Shown here: positions 28,783-40,640 of the stretch, piece by piece
Numbering within the stretch: position 1 is the stretch's first letter
Layout: each line of letters starts with the position of its first letter
Assembly: GCA_009602725.1 (NCBI GenBank)
Contig: WELB01000020.1
Coordinates: forward strand, 102,695 to 144,966
DNA: 42,272 bases
Origin: Spirogloea muscicola
Taxonomy: Eukaryota > Streptophyta > Zygnematophyceae > Spirogloeales > Spirogloeaceae
Reading direction: 5' to 3'
Position numbers and translations under genes: made by a program
The notes under the pieces: generated by a model
The model's database searches: none
Seen by the model: only the letters and a program-made list of their open reading frames with translations
What the model was told of the DNA's origin: nothing

Positions 28783-30220
28783 ATGGCCGCCTGCGCGGGC
28801 GCTCCCGCAGCCTTGGCGCTCCCGCCCGCCGGCGCCGCCCCTGCGCCCGCTCGAGGCGGCGGCAAGTGCGGCTCGCGGCACCTGGCCATTGCAGTGTTGC
28901 TCCTCGGCAGCCTCGCTGGTGAGCTGCGCCGCCGCTGCGCCGCTATTCGCCGCAACGGCCTGCAGAAGCGCGTCCAATGGTGGGGCAGCGTCGCTTTCTG
29001 CGCTCACCTCTGCACGCCTCGCACCGCGCCGCGCCTGGCCTGCAGGCGCTGTCGCCAGGAAGGAGCCCGTGGTCGCTGCCACCGCGGACGACGGCCGCCG
29101 CGGAGCGAGGCCGAGCCCTCCGCCTCTGGTCTTCCGGGTGAGCTCGCACGCGGGGCGCCAGAGCCTCGGAGCCTCCGCAGGCGACCCAGAGTGGCCAAGC
29201 TTGCCGGTGAGACCCGCTGAAGGCGCCAAGCGCGGTGACGTACTGTTGTTAGCTCAAGCGCCTCCTTGGCTGTCTCTTTGCCGCCTCCCAGACGCATGCC
29301 GATGGCCGCAACGGCACGGCCGAGGCGTGGATCGCCCGCGTCTTGGAGGAGGCCAGCACCCGGCGCAAGCTCTACGACGCGCTGACCATTCGGAGATGGG
29401 TTGAGGGCCACAACAAGGAGAGGTGCGCTCCTTTCCGATGTGCCGAGCATTGTGGAAAGGGCTGCTGGATTCCTGCCATCTGACCCTGGCCGAGCATGCC
29501 GATGCCGCCATTGCGCTGCGGCCCTTTGTCTGCGCTGCTCTGGCGATTTGGTCGAGGACCTCGCCAAGATGCACGCATCTCAAGGTACTCTTTCTCTGGT
29601 GCGTCACTGGTGCATCAGGGAGAAGCACTACCAGGATGCGCCGCTAGTCTGGGACAAGGCTGTGGCGCGGTATGCACAGGCGCATGGGGGTTCGGTGCAG
29701 AATAATGCCAACTGTGCGCCCGAGTTCAACGAGGACAATGACAAGTACGGCGAGAACCTGTATTGGGCGGTGTACGAGCACGGGCAAGACCCCTGGTCGG
29801 TGCAGGAGACGGTGCGCGAGTGGGTCCAGCAGGGCCGCAACTATGACCACGAAGAGAACCGGTGCGAGGAGGGCGAGGACTGTGCTGCATACCTGCAGGT
29901 TGTGTGGCGGAACACCAAGATGGTCGGCTGCGGCGAGGTGCATTGTTTGCCAGCCTTTTCCATCCCTGCGTCCTTCCTGACGGAAGGAGTCACGGCAGCA
30001 GCAGGTTGTCTGTTGCATGCAAACGTAGTCAAATATCAGTGGATCGGGGATTGCAGGCCAACCCAGGTGAGATTGTTTGTCTCTGACTCTTTTATGCACG
30101 TTAACCTGCTCACAGGTGTACTGCCCGTACCATGGGGACTTCAAAGGCGTTGCGCAGTTCTTTGTCTGCAATTATTATCCGCCGGCACTCATAGAGCCTG
30201 GCCACCCCAGGCCATATTGA
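28783..30220 (+). CDS. CAP/PR-1-like (SCP) domain protein B, spliced
   Basis: Five exons with closing phases: 28783-28918, 29046-29137, 29292-29422, 29619-29937 and 30116-30220 (stop); 260 residues. The N-terminus has a signal-anchor-like segment (CGSRHLAIAVLLLGSLAG), then a low-complexity linker and a helical stretch (AWIARVLEEASTRRKLYDAL). The CAP domain follows: RRWVEGHNKER, PLVWDKAVARYAQAHGG, KYGENLYWA, CAAYLQVVWRNTKMVGCGEV and VYCPYHGDF...FFVCNYYPPA. Six or more Cys positions match CAP gene A, so disulphides and an extracellular or luminal site are likely. As in gene A, the His usual before TQVVW is missing (AAYLQVVW). It lies head to head with gene A, with matching intron phases in the CAP domain, which points to an inverted duplication. 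Confidence 0.9.
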
Positions 30221-30504
30221 TGCCACGGCCAGCATGCTGCCTGTATTCGGGTGCTACAAGAGTTTGCACTTTGTTCCGAGCTTGGGTCAGCGCTCCTTGC
30301 TATCGCACATTTGTGCCACAGGGCAGTCTTAGCATCCAACAAGACAATGTACTTGAATTCGTTCACACAAGGTAATCTGGCCACCCGGTTAGACGCCTCA
30401 TGCATGTGCAGCCTGGCAGGTAGTAGTCACCGTGGTTAATAGCAGGTGAGACAGCTGTTCCAAGAATCTGTGACCCCAGGCCAAGCTGCTCAACTCTGAA
30501 GGCG

Positions 30505-33500
30505 TTAATTGGCCTTGATGACATCTCCCATAACATGCTCGAGCTCCTTCAGCACGGACACCTGGACCTTGTGGCACTGCCAAAGGAGATTCTCAAATCT
30601 GTTGGCAGCGCTGACTTCGAGCATTTGCTCAGCTCTACTGGCCAGGGGGGCTTCCTGGGCAACCTCTAGGTTGCCAGTGCCCCCTGCTGATGCCTGCTCA
30701 GACTGCTCCAGAACAGGTGCCTTGAAAGAGTCCGCATGTGTGGAAGGCAGCATGTTGTAGGACGGTGATTCCACTTCTCCAACCAAGAGGTTGTCGTCAA
30801 CCAGCGGCTGGTAGCTGCTCAGCAGTGCCCTCTGCTGAGCTATCAAATCGCTCACCTCGCCAAGCACCGACCTGTATTTGTCTTCTGCTGCTGTAGTTGC
30901 AGCATGCACCTTACTGAGCTGCTCGCTCGCGGCCACCCTGCGCTTCCTTCTCTCTACAGTAATTTCCTGCCTGTGCTCCTCTCCTCCATGCTCCTTGCGC
31001 TTTGCCCTCAAAGGGGTGCCCAGCTCCTCCACATCCAATCTCGGAGTCTCTACATGTCTGTCTGTTGTCAATGGCGTGGAGAAGGGGCTGAACCCCTCGA
31101 CAGCAGCTGCTGCTAGGGCATCCAGCCAGACCTCTTCTGAGCTATCATTGGTCACTGTCGCTCGTACCACCTCTGCCTGCTTGCGCGACCTGGTGGTTAT
31201 TGAGCTTGATCTCTGAGGTGTGCTGCCATCCTGTACTTGGGCCCGGAACACCCGCAGCGCAGCTCGAGGGGTCGTCACTGCCATAGGAGGAGTGCCGAGC
31301 ATCTCCCTTTCCCCAGCACCTGCCGTTAGATGCCAGCTTTGTTCCTCTGCAATGGCAGCTGACTCGCCTGGGTGCTTTTCAAGCTCAAAGACAGGTGAGA
31401 GCGTTGGCTGTGTGCTCCTCATCACCTCCTCAGCAAAAGCAAGCCTCCTTTCGTCCTCGTCCATCTCATCCATAGTGCCAGAGCTCAGTGCACCCTGCCA
31501 CCCCGCACGAGGGCCAAATGGCTGTGAATGATGTGCTCAAAGGAATTACAGAAGGCGAGAGCACAACAGCCACACGGACGAGCTCAGCAGCCATGCTCAC
31601 CACGTAGACCATAAGTGGGGGCTCTCCAGCAAGGGCAGCCAGGCGGAGGTTGAAGATATCCAGGAAAATGGCGCCCCACCTGGGCTGCACAGGATGCGGG
31701 CTGAATGCCCAAGCCAGGGCACTTCCTTCCCACCGATTGACTTCCTTCCAAGCTCCATCTTGCAGAGTTGCGGCAAGGTAATTGCGCAGGCGAGTCTGCA
31801 TGAGGCTTATCTGGGCGGCAATACCTGCCTTCCCCGCAGCGACTGTTGGACTTGGCCATCCTTGGCAGGAAATGTCGACTCCTACTCTGGGGGACTGATG
31901 AGTCCACGCCCATGAAGTCCCCGAGCCGTGACTGCTAGCCGAGGCATCAAAGAGAGGAAGCCTAAGGGCCTGGATTGTTCTCAAAATAGAGTCCAACGTC
32001 GCGACACTGCTCCAGCCAACGGGCGGCAAGGTGGATTGCGCCCAGAAGTGAAAGGGGCTGGGCTCAAGGCTCCTGATTTCTGGCGGAGGCCACCCTGGAG
32101 GTGCCATGCGCCCTGTAGTGGCGACCTGATACAGCAACAAAAGCCAGCACGATAGGCGTGGGCTGAGTGTCAACCAGCGTCAATGAGACAGGCAGATGGC
32201 AGGGACATAGGCAGTCTGTGGCACCGTCCAAGGTATCAGTGATCCTCTGGAATGGAGTGACTTGACATTGATGCTGGTTGTGTACCTTGTCTGCAGCCTT
32301 TGCCAGAGCCCGGTTGAAAATGGCAATGCACCTCTCCGGGGTGACCTTGCTTGGATCCATGGCCAGAAGAAGCTTACAATGCGGCTCCAAAAACTCCTGC
32401 ACAAGCGACTGTGCATGCACCTGTCGCAGTGCCGGCTGATGTGGTGCATTGTCGGCCATCCATATCAACCCGTGTCGCAATGGCGCTTCGGCTAGGTAAC
32501 CACCAGTCTCCTGCCCCATCACCTCCTGCAAGGCCTGTAGCATGGGCAAGTGACTTTGTGAACGTGTCTCCTTCCAGTCCAAGCGTGAAGGCACTATAAC
32601 GCACCGCCCTGCAATAAGGGAAAACTGTGGCTGACACAGGAGTCCACCTTCCAAGCTTTATAACACACCTGCATCGGCGCAGCGGCGTTCAGCAGAGGCG
32701 CCCTCTGAATGCGGCCCTGCATGGCGTGCCTGCTGCCAGCGGAAGCATCGTCGTTGGTCGTTGACCACCCCTGCCCGGCCTCTTGTTCCATCACCACAGT
32801 GATTCTCCAGCATGACACTCGACCTCGGTCCAGGCTGGCCAAGCCCAGCCCTTGCGCAAGATTTTGCTCGCCTTCGCTTGGGGCTCTGCGGCACAGCACC
32901 AGGAGGGGCACTTGCGCCCTGGGGAGCAGGCATTTGACCATGGCCTGCAACCGTCGCCTCTCGAGCGCCAGCGGGCTGTCCTCGGCCACAAGGAAGATGA
33001 GGCCCGACACACCCTTTGCCGGCTGAGGCGACGCCACTGCCGCCTTGGTGAATATTACATCCTCCCCAATGAACCATAGGTGCTCGCCCTGTCCGCGCAT
33101 GGCTGCACTTGTGCGCTCCTTGCCCGTCTCTGTGACCTCTGCAAGATAGTTGATGCTTGCTCCGCGCTGCTCATGAGACTGGCAGCCTCCTTCTTGACTC
33201 AACTTGGCCCACAGCCACCTTGAAGGCAAGAACTTTCTACTTTGCTCGCCCTGCAGGTTGTAAATCATGGCTACTCAGCACCTAGCTTGTGCGTGCTACA
33301 GCAATCAACCTCAAATGTAGTGTGGATAATGTTTGTAGCCAAGCTATGCAAAGTTCATAGTGCATGAGCTCGATGAAATGCAGAGGCAGGGCTTCACGAA
33401 CTTTGCTGCCAAGTGGCGGAGAATCGTGCAAGCGGGAGGCCACAAGAAGCTTCCACACGAGGACCGGTGTTGCCGAGCTCTGCCGCTTGAGGCTCGTCAG

Positions 33501-36500
33501 AACCAGCGACGGTACGTGAAGTGGCGACCAGAAGCTCTCCTCCTTGGCTGTGCGGACTTCCCAGATCGCCCTAATATCATCCGCCATCCTCGCTGCATGC
33601 TTCTCCACTTTGGCATGTGACTGTAGTATGTCATAAGCAAGCTCGTGTCAGGGACAGGGCAAACACCTCAAACACCCCACCTGCACAACCTGGGAGAACA
33701 TGTCTTACAATCCTTAACTACCTGATCTGCAGAACGAAACGGTGCATTGATTGAGCACGCTTCCAGCGCTGCCTGAGCACGCTCACGCCTTTGTTTGGAC
33801 TCAGCTGTGCGATTTCTCCAGCGCCTGCAATTGGCACTTAGTCTCGATCAGGCAGAGCACTTTGCATGATGGTGAGGCAGAACCATAGGAAGTTTGCTAC
33901 AACGACATTCTATCACGCAGGCAGATTCCGAAATCAATCATCCTGCCTGACCTGAAATAAAGATGCTGTAAGCCTTTCTCAAACTCGGCTTTCTGCCGCG
34001 CAAGCTTCTTCATTAAAGCCACTCTCTTGGCTTCTGCCTGGGCCATCTGCTCCTGCTTGAGTCGCAACTCCTCCTTTCTCCTCTTCTTCCGATTTTGCTC
34101 TTCCTCAGCCTCCTGCTCCAACTTCCTCTGCTTTTCCTCTTGTTCCCTCTGTGCTCTTTGAGCTTTCAAAGCTTGCACAAGTCTCTCTCTTTCCCTTTCG
34201 TCCTCCTCTCTCTGTCTCTGCTCTGCTTGACGTTGTAAGGCTGCAGATTGAGCCTCGTGCTGCTGCCTTTTTGCTCTCCTTGCTTCTTCCTCCACATGCT
34301 GCTCAACAAACTTTGCTTATGTCAAATGCAATCCATACAGATGGCATGATAGCTCCAGTGATGCTCACAAGCCACTGAGATGCCCATTGGGCAAGATGTG
34401 CATGCCTACGAGAAATAACTGCCGAAATGCAAGCTGGTCATTGGCAGGATTCTACTTTCTCACCTCATTCTTATATTGGAACTCTGCTGAGAAAGCGAGG
34501 TTTACAGATGAGGCCGTTGGTGGGATTGGTGTTGGCACAATATCTTGAGGAACTTGACCATATAAATAAGGACCTGGAGGAACGCCGCCTGCTTGGCCTT
34601 TTTTAGCGGGAAGCCAATCAATGGTGGCAGTCGTTTGAAAGGGTTCCTTCATATGCTCTGCTGCACCAAAAATGGACCAACCAGGCCCAGCTCGGTCCAA
34701 AGCGGCTACTGCTACTGTCGCATCCCTAGCCAGGCTTACTCCTGGCATTACCCCTGGTTTTTCTGCAAGTGGTGTGCACGTACACCGTCAAGAAATAAGG
34801 TCCTGCAGCATTGACTGCATATGGTGGTCATTCACAACATGGTCGCAGTTGGCATCGAGGCGTGCATTGGCAGTTTCCAAGCTAAGAACGTCGGTGTAGC
34901 GTACCATGAGACAGTACATCCTGCACCACCGTGGACGACCGTTTGCCCTTCACCAGGTGCGATTGCGATGTGACAAAGTCGAGGTCCTTATTCTGCAGCT
35001 GGCCTGACTTCATCATCTGCACCTCCGCCTCTCCTGGAGCAGGCTGCGCAGCCTCCAACCCATGAAATGCTAGCAAGCTTCCAGTGTCCTCGTTCTGCCC
35101 AGTACAGACACGAATACCCCCATCTTGTCAACAAAGTGGTCAATTTCAAGTAGGCCTACAATGCTGTTGTGGCTCAAGAGGCTTCAGAAAGAATCATTTG
35201 GTGCTCAGCAATATAGATGCATACCTCCATGGCAAGCCATTGCACAATTGTAGACATGGATATTCCTTGCATCTTTTGCAGGCTGCTGTGCATGGCTGCC
35301 AGCGCATGTGTCCTCATCTGAGAGCGCCAAAGGCTCAATCAAACCATGGACTGTGCAGATGATGAGGCCACCAGAATTGGCCAGACGCACTTACTTCATC
35401 ATCTCCAAAGCTCTGATGTATAGTAAGGCTGAGAGTCAGGTAGAGACCTTGGCAAAGTGTGCATGCATTAAGCACGCTTGCAGGTAGGTTGCCTGGCGAG
35501 CCAGTCGAAAGAAGGCCACGAAATTGCTGAGCCTCAATGCTCTGATATCAACCACGCACTGTAAGTCAGCAAAGACAGCCAAAATATCTAACCTTGTCAT
35601 TCCCCGTGCTGTGGTAGTCACATCAAACACCTCGCTTACTTAGTGAGGATAAAGGGGTGTTTCCATCCACGTGCTTGCTTTGTGATCGACAGCAGGCACC
35701 CTTCCAATTGCTTGCATACTATTTCAACGACTTTTCAAGGGGGATGATTCACTGTACCGGGCAACTTCTCGAGCAAAGCGCACTTCAGGTGAATTGCGCA
35801 TCTCAGGCGTCATCCGCGAAAGCTCGAGCGACAATTCAGCTGGCTCCACCTGCAGACTCGCCAGCAATTGTATAACCATCCCTGGGCTCGCTCTGAGATG
35901 GTACAGTAACTCCAGCTCAACAACAACAACCTTGCTTCTGGACATCTAGCTGCTCTACCTTGAAGCCAGGGTGGCGATCCACTTTAAGCAGTGCATAGTA
36001 GCCCCGGAATTCAGCTTCACTGGCAACATCCTCGCCCCGCTTGTGGTGGTCATCATACATCTCAAAGAGGTCCACTGACGCCTTGTTCATCTGCTCTATG
36101 TTCAGGTGGGCGTCAAAGCCCTCCACAAAGCCCTCGCCCTTTGGGAACTCGCAAAGCTCGTGCATAGCCAGGATATGGAAGCGGATCTGCTTGGGACGAG
36201 CACGACACAGTCACGAAGTACAACTTGGAGGAGGTAGTGCCAGGACTAGCGTGCCTGGTCGTGTAGAGCCCTGTGACCTTTCCGGAGCTTGCACTTGCCC
36301 AAACAGCATCGTCCTTACTGGTCGACAAAGTCCTCATTTACAGGTATCATAGGAGGCAATCTTGTGCATCAGCGCAAGTCCAGCAGCTTCGTAGTACGTG
36401 TGCCCTCGCGCCCACAGCAGGTCTCCCGAGGAGATGGCTCTAAAGTTCCACAGGGCAGCAGATGTAGCTGCAGCAGGAGCCTTGCCGCTCACCATCTGCT

Positions 36501-37563
36501 CGTGCATCGTCATGGCTTCGGTGTTGAAGAGGTGCTGCATGCGGAGGTCCATGCGAACGGCACGCATGCGATCCCAGAGAAAGCTGTGCAAGGGGAGGAG
36601 CTCCGCCTCAGGCGCGTATGGTCGTTCGAGGAGGCTGAGCAGGTGCCCCATCGTGGCGTACAGCACGGGCATCGGGCGGATCAGCACCTCCTCCCGCAGT
36701 GCTGTCCGTGTGTACTGTCGAAGCAGCGTCCGACCCCACAACCTCCAGTCAGATGATCAGGCTCAGCATTGGTAGTGCGGAGTGCAAGCACCTCTGGTGA
36801 CAATTGCTCGACTGGTTAATAAGACCCCAAGGCTCACCTTCTTTACGGCGAGGTCGGCAGTGGTCCGCTTTCTGTCGCCGTCTACGCGCTCGTAACGATC
36901 CAGATCGCCTTTGCGCTCGCGCTCTTCCCTCTCCTGTTCTGTGGAGGAGCACATGCAGCGGTTTGCCTCCATAAGACAGGGCACTAAAAGGGCACCGATT
37001 CCACCATCAACACACCAGACAGGTCATGTGCGCTTCTGCAACTATTGCTTAGCTACTGCCGGCAAGGAGCTAACGAGATGCTGATACAACAATCCTCGCC
37101 CGCTGGAAGCTTGCGAGGCCATAGCTCATGGGCCTTGCTCGGCGTAGCAAGGGCTGAGTCGTTCTCATGAGGATCAACCCTAGGCAGTGACCGATCGGCG
37201 CCAGGACATGTCAGGCCGACGCTCACGAGGGCACATGTCCGGGCAAGTCCCCTGGATGGCCTCCACGCTGCGGTAGTCGCCGTCGTCGCCGTCCACCATC
37301 GCGTTGCCGCCAGCGTCAGGCGGGGCACGCTCGTACACCGGAGAGGGCTCGCGCTCCCCCGCCGCGGGCGGGACCTCCGCCAGCTCGGCGGCGCCGAAGC
37401 GCTGCAGCCGGAGCTGCCGGAGGGCGTCCTCCTTGCTGCACAGCGCAGCATGACGACTTCCCCGGGTGAGCGCGCGCGCGGTGGCCGTGTACAAGCGCAG
37501 CGAGAGCTGTAGCCGCATGTCGAGCCGGAAGATGTGGCGGCGGGCGCGGGAGCGGGCGCGCAC
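30505..37563 (-). CDS. SAC3/GANP-family mRNA export factor, many exons
   Basis: Minus-strand exons include: one ending 37227 (GTCPDMCP); 36938-36838 (GDLDRYERVDGDRKRTTADL); 36714-36493 (LIRPMPVLYATMGHLLSLL); 36186-35959 (IRFHILAMHELCEF); 35849-35758 (MTPEMRNSPEVRFAREVAR); 35541-35448 (FVAFFRLARQATYLQACLM); 35317-35225 (RTHALAAMHSSLQ); 35094-34905; 34762-34464; about 34298-33952; about 33828-33731; about 33627-33404; 33250-32672; about 32640-32115; about 32115-31606; and a last exon to 30505. The PCI-like SAC3 core is followed by a very charged coiled coil (EEEARRAKRQQ...ALMKKLARQK), then a region resembling the GANP CID domain (WKLLVASR; GVSGLIFLVAEDSPLALERR). SAC3 scaffolds the TREX-2 complex at nuclear pores. 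About 1,550 residues. The first exon is uncertain: the clear frame runs from about 37440, and an N at 37666 lies upstream. Edges of the last four introns are approximate. Confidence 0.9.
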
Positions 37564-37940
37564 CGGACGTCATCTGCGCCGCGTTGTCCGGCCATGCCCC
37601 ACGCCGTCGCGCCGCCGCCTGGCCCAGAAGGCCGGCCGCGGCTGCCGCCGGCATCCGCGCCACCTNGAGCCACGGCCTCCGGTGATGGCAAGGAGGCACA
37701 GAAAGAAAGGGCCATATTCTAAACGATAGGAAGAAACACTCTTTCTGTACTGATCAAGCGGTGGGTAGGTGGGGTGAAGTGTTTCATTTCCTGAGAGTGT
37801 GCTCCTAAACGCACATGAAAAGAAGAAAGCGGCTGCTGATATCAAAGGGGGGGCCGAGGGACATAAGGGGCCCGGAGGTGGACGCACACTCCAGTCCGCA
37901 GGCCGCGCCGCGGCGCCATGGCGGCCGGGCCCCCCCCGCC
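37564..37940. promoter_or_regulatory. shared upstream region of SAC3 and NAA50 genes
   Basis: About 380 bp or less between two divergent genes, with one unknown base at 37666. The middle (37720-37850) is AT-richer; both ends are GC-rich. No clear TATA box. The SAC3 5' exon may extend into the left part. Confidence 0.45.
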
Positions 37941-38806
37941 ATGCCAGGCGCGCCGCGCCCGCCGCCGGGCTTCCGCCCGCTCCTGCGCCTCGCGCCCGTC
38001 TGCGCCGCCTCCGTGCCCGACCTGCGCCGCCTCAACGCCGCGCTCTTCCCCATCGCCTACCACGACGGCTTCTACGCCGACGCCCTCGCTTCCGGTGGCT
38101 ACACCCGCCTCGGTACCGCCGCCGCCGCCGCCGCAGCCCGGCTGCCGTTCTTGCGGCTCCTCTCCCCTGCCTCCCTTCGGGCTGGCCCGCTGCAAAGCCA
38201 GCCCCTGACGCCTGCTTGGCCTCCTGCCCGGCAGCGTACCATGAGGACGCCTGCGTCGGCGCCATTGCCTGCCGTGTGGAGCCCCAGGAGGACGGCTCCC
38301 CGGGGTCCCGCCTGTACATCATGACGCTCGGCGTGCTCGCCCCTTACCGCAGGCTTGGCATCGGTACGCATGGCTCCAATCGATGTTGCTCCCAATGCTT
38401 CTCCGCACCTGTGGTGCACCGTTCCTCCTGGGAAGCCCAGTAATCGTTGTTGGCAGCCTGCCGGGCCCGCCGCCTCTCTCGTGGAGCACGACGAAGCTGA
38501 GCGGGCCGCTGGCCCTGCCAGGAGGCACCTGCCCATGGTGCAGGAGCCTGACTGTGCTGGCATGGTCCGTTATCTCCCATGGCTGCTGCTGCAGCGACCA
38601 AGTTGCTGGAGGACTGCCTGGAGCTCTGCCACGAGGACGAGAGCATCTACGAGGTGTATCTGCACGTGCAGGTGAACAACGAGGAGGCGCTTTCCTTCTA
38701 CCGCAGGGCGGGGTTCGAGATTGCGGAGACCATCCACAACTACTACCGGCGCATTGAGCCGCCCCACTGCCACGTGGTCCGGCGTACCCTCAGGGAAATC
38801 TACTAG
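37941..38806 (+). CDS. NAA50: N-alpha-acetyltransferase 50 (NAA50/San), spliced
   Basis: Three exons: 37941-38112, 38235-38363 and 38595-38806 (stop), all in phase; 170 residues, against 169 in human NAA50. GNAT-fold landmarks: LRRLNAALFPIAYHDGFY (the F-P-[VI]-x-Y peptide-binding segment), CVGAIACRVE, RLYIMTLGVLAPYRRLGIA (acetyl-CoA binding R-x-x-G-x-A), YLHVQVNNEEALSFYRRAGF and NYYRRIEPPHCHVV. NAA50 acetylates N-terminal Met followed by hydrophobic residues, partly in the ribosome-bound NatA complex, and is needed for sister-chromatid cohesion in animals. The start at 37941 is the first in-frame ATG near the domain. The leader MPGAPRPPPGFRP is not conserved. Intron 1 holds a retroelement-related hairpin. 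Confidence 0.93.
38172..38202 (+). repeat. GGGCTGGC hairpin module remnant in NAA50 intron 1
   Basis: cgggctggcccgctgcaaagccagcccc: two inverted 8-mers (GGGCTGGC/GCCAGCCC) around a short loop. This is the same stem as in the second module type at 22803-22820 and 40970-40990. Flanks within the intron do not extend the match clearly. Confidence 0.55.
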
Positions 38807-39364
38807 TGCCCGCCTTGGCGCACTTTGCATGCGAGCAGTGCGCCGTTGCGTGGCTCTGTGCTTGTGCCTTGGTCTTCTTGCTCGTGCTTGGCGTCCACCT
38901 TCACAGTTGCTAATTACTTAGGACCTTGCCTGGTCATTGACAATCCTGTTAGCTGCACTTGGACTTACCAGCCTCAGCATGACTTGCATGCCTTGTTCTC
39001 GCCTTGTTCATACAACCAACTCTGCCCAGCAAGCTATCCGATTGGCAGACCAGCTTGTAGTAGAGCTGGCCAAATTACCTTAACACAGCTTGTATTCAGC
39101 AATTGTGTCTGATGTCTTTGCTGCACATTGGTGGACTGGTTGTTCTTGCACACCATTAAGTGTGCTTGCCATCATTTGCTGCCTTCAGAAATACGAGCAG
39201 AAGAAGCTGGCTTGCCTGGATGGAGTAACTGCTGCTGCCAGGGGAAGCTGTGAGTACATTGTTACGCCTGCTTGGGGGGCGCAGCTCAGGTTGCAATTTG
39301 TCTTTTGTGGTGTATTACATTCTGCTGTGCTTGCAGCTGCACATGTGTCTCACCAGCAGCAGTT
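38807..39364. other. 3' flank of NAA50, no gene seen
   Basis: AT-richer sequence with short uninformative ORFs. It contains a few intron-like cag motifs but nothing recognisable as an exon. Confidence 0.5.
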
Positions 39365-39720
39365 TACAGAAAGAAGTAGCACTCCCACTGGGGGCAAGGG
39401 CTGCAAACAGCCAGCCCGAAAATGAATTGACAAAGGTTGGAAGGGGCCAAATGATGGAGGGGCCTACAAAGCGCTGAGCAGCTTCGAAGGGGCCTGAAGA
39501 TGCTATATGTCAGAACGGGGGAGGATGGACCTTTCAGTAGTTACGAGTGAGGAGCCTCAAATCCGACAGACTAGCTGCCGGAAGATTATCCCTCTGACGA
39601 AAGCCGGAGGCCGCAGCGAGCACGGCCAGCACGCAGATGCGAGGAGTGGGGCATTTGACTGCTGAAGGGAGTCGGACAATTGCGTACAATATACCTGAGC
39701 CCACAAGCCAGCCGAGTGAA
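39365..39720 (-). mobile_element. retroelement 3' tail (LTRNY type), antisense
   Basis: Reading plus strand, an antisense module (gtagcactcccactgggggcaagggctgcaaacagccagcccg, about 39375-39420) is followed by antisense 3'UTR (aaggttggaaggggccaaatgatgg...cagaacgggggaggatgg). Then comes the reverse complement of a tail ending LLTRNY (about 39536-39650) with frame damage. Confidence 0.75.
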
Positions 39721-39864
39721 GACGTTACGTTTACAGTTTACAGGTCTAGCAAAAGCATTTACTTTTGTACGAAAAGCACCCGTCCGAATAGCACCAGGGG
39801 CCAGCATTCAAGCTGAATAGTCTGGAGGTTGTGATAGGTTGCAAGAAGTAAGTGCCTGCCCATA

Positions 39865-40135
39865 GAGGAGAGGGGCTGGCAAAGCCAGCCCGAAAAGAAT
39901 GGACAGTGTCCAAAGCCAAAGAAAAAGAGGTGCCGAAGGCAAGGCCCCAGACACATTGAGCTGCCAGGCTCCAGGTTGAGGGAGTAGGGCGTCTGGTAGG
40001 AAGAAGTGCTCGCCCATAGAGAAGATGGAAGTGCGCGCCCATAGAGAAAGAAAGGGCTCGCCCATTGAGGATAGGGGCTGGAAAAAGCCAGCCCAAAAAA
40101 GAATGAACAAAGGACGAGTAGGGGCCAGGGGAAGT
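39865..40135 (-). mobile_element. second-type hairpin modules, antisense
   Basis: catagaggagaggggctggcaaagccagcccgaaaagaatgg...cagtgtccaaagccaaagaaa at about 39860-39928. A related piece with ggataggggctggaaaaagccagccc lies at 40067-40105. No coding potential. Confidence 0.7.
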
Positions 40136-40179
40136 ACGAAGAACAACAAGCACAAAAAAGAAACGAAGCAGCTACGAAG

Positions 40180-40640
40180 CACTCAGTAACCCCTGCTAAG
40201 CAGCCTCAGGTCAGAGAGACTGGGTTCCTGGAAGCGGGTCCCCTGGCCAGAGCTAGAGGCAGCAGCGAGGTCTTCGCCTGCACGCAGGTGCAGCGCGCGG
40301 GCCATAGACCTCTGCAGCGAGACGGCCAAGCGCATGCGGTACACCTGCGCTAGCGACCCTGCTGCATGGGAGTCCACCCTGCTGCATGGGAGTCCACCGG
40401 CTCCCCATGGAAGCGGCGGACAATGGCGTGGCGTGAGAGTTTGTTGAGCAGCTCGAGCCACCGAGCGCCCAGCGCCCCGTGCGTATCGATGGCGAGCGGG
40501 AAGAATTCGTCTTCCCGCGGGTGGTCTAAGTATTTTAGCTCCTTGGCCCGAGCGGCGCAGGCTACCGCATACCCAGCCTTGGTGGCACACTGGGTTGGGT
40601 GTGAGCGGTCATATGAGTCAGTGGTCACCACGTCCAGGAG
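40180..40640 (-). pseudogene. longest retroelement coding tail, frameshifted by a local duplication
   Basis: Minus-strand reading gives DVVTTDSYDRSHPTQCATKA, a Lys-rich helix, FFPLAIDTHGALGARWLELL, then SLAQVYRMRLAVSLQRSMAR, LHLRAG and SLSDLRLLSRGY (stop near 40186). The pattern F-x-P-L-A-x-x-T-x-G-x-x-G followed by RLxVxLQRxxAxALxxRAG is common at the C-terminus of non-LTR reverse transcriptases. The D...K-containing part may be a degenerate endonuclease-like domain, which is inference. A direct duplication of about 19 bp (ctgcatgggagtccaccctg) at about 40363-40400 breaks the frame between the two halves. Confidence 0.75.

Noticed and set aside
31466-32173. Separate membrane protein gene on the minus strand
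   Set aside because: It fits as an exon in the SAC3 C-terminal half; the hydrophobic ends lie in introns.
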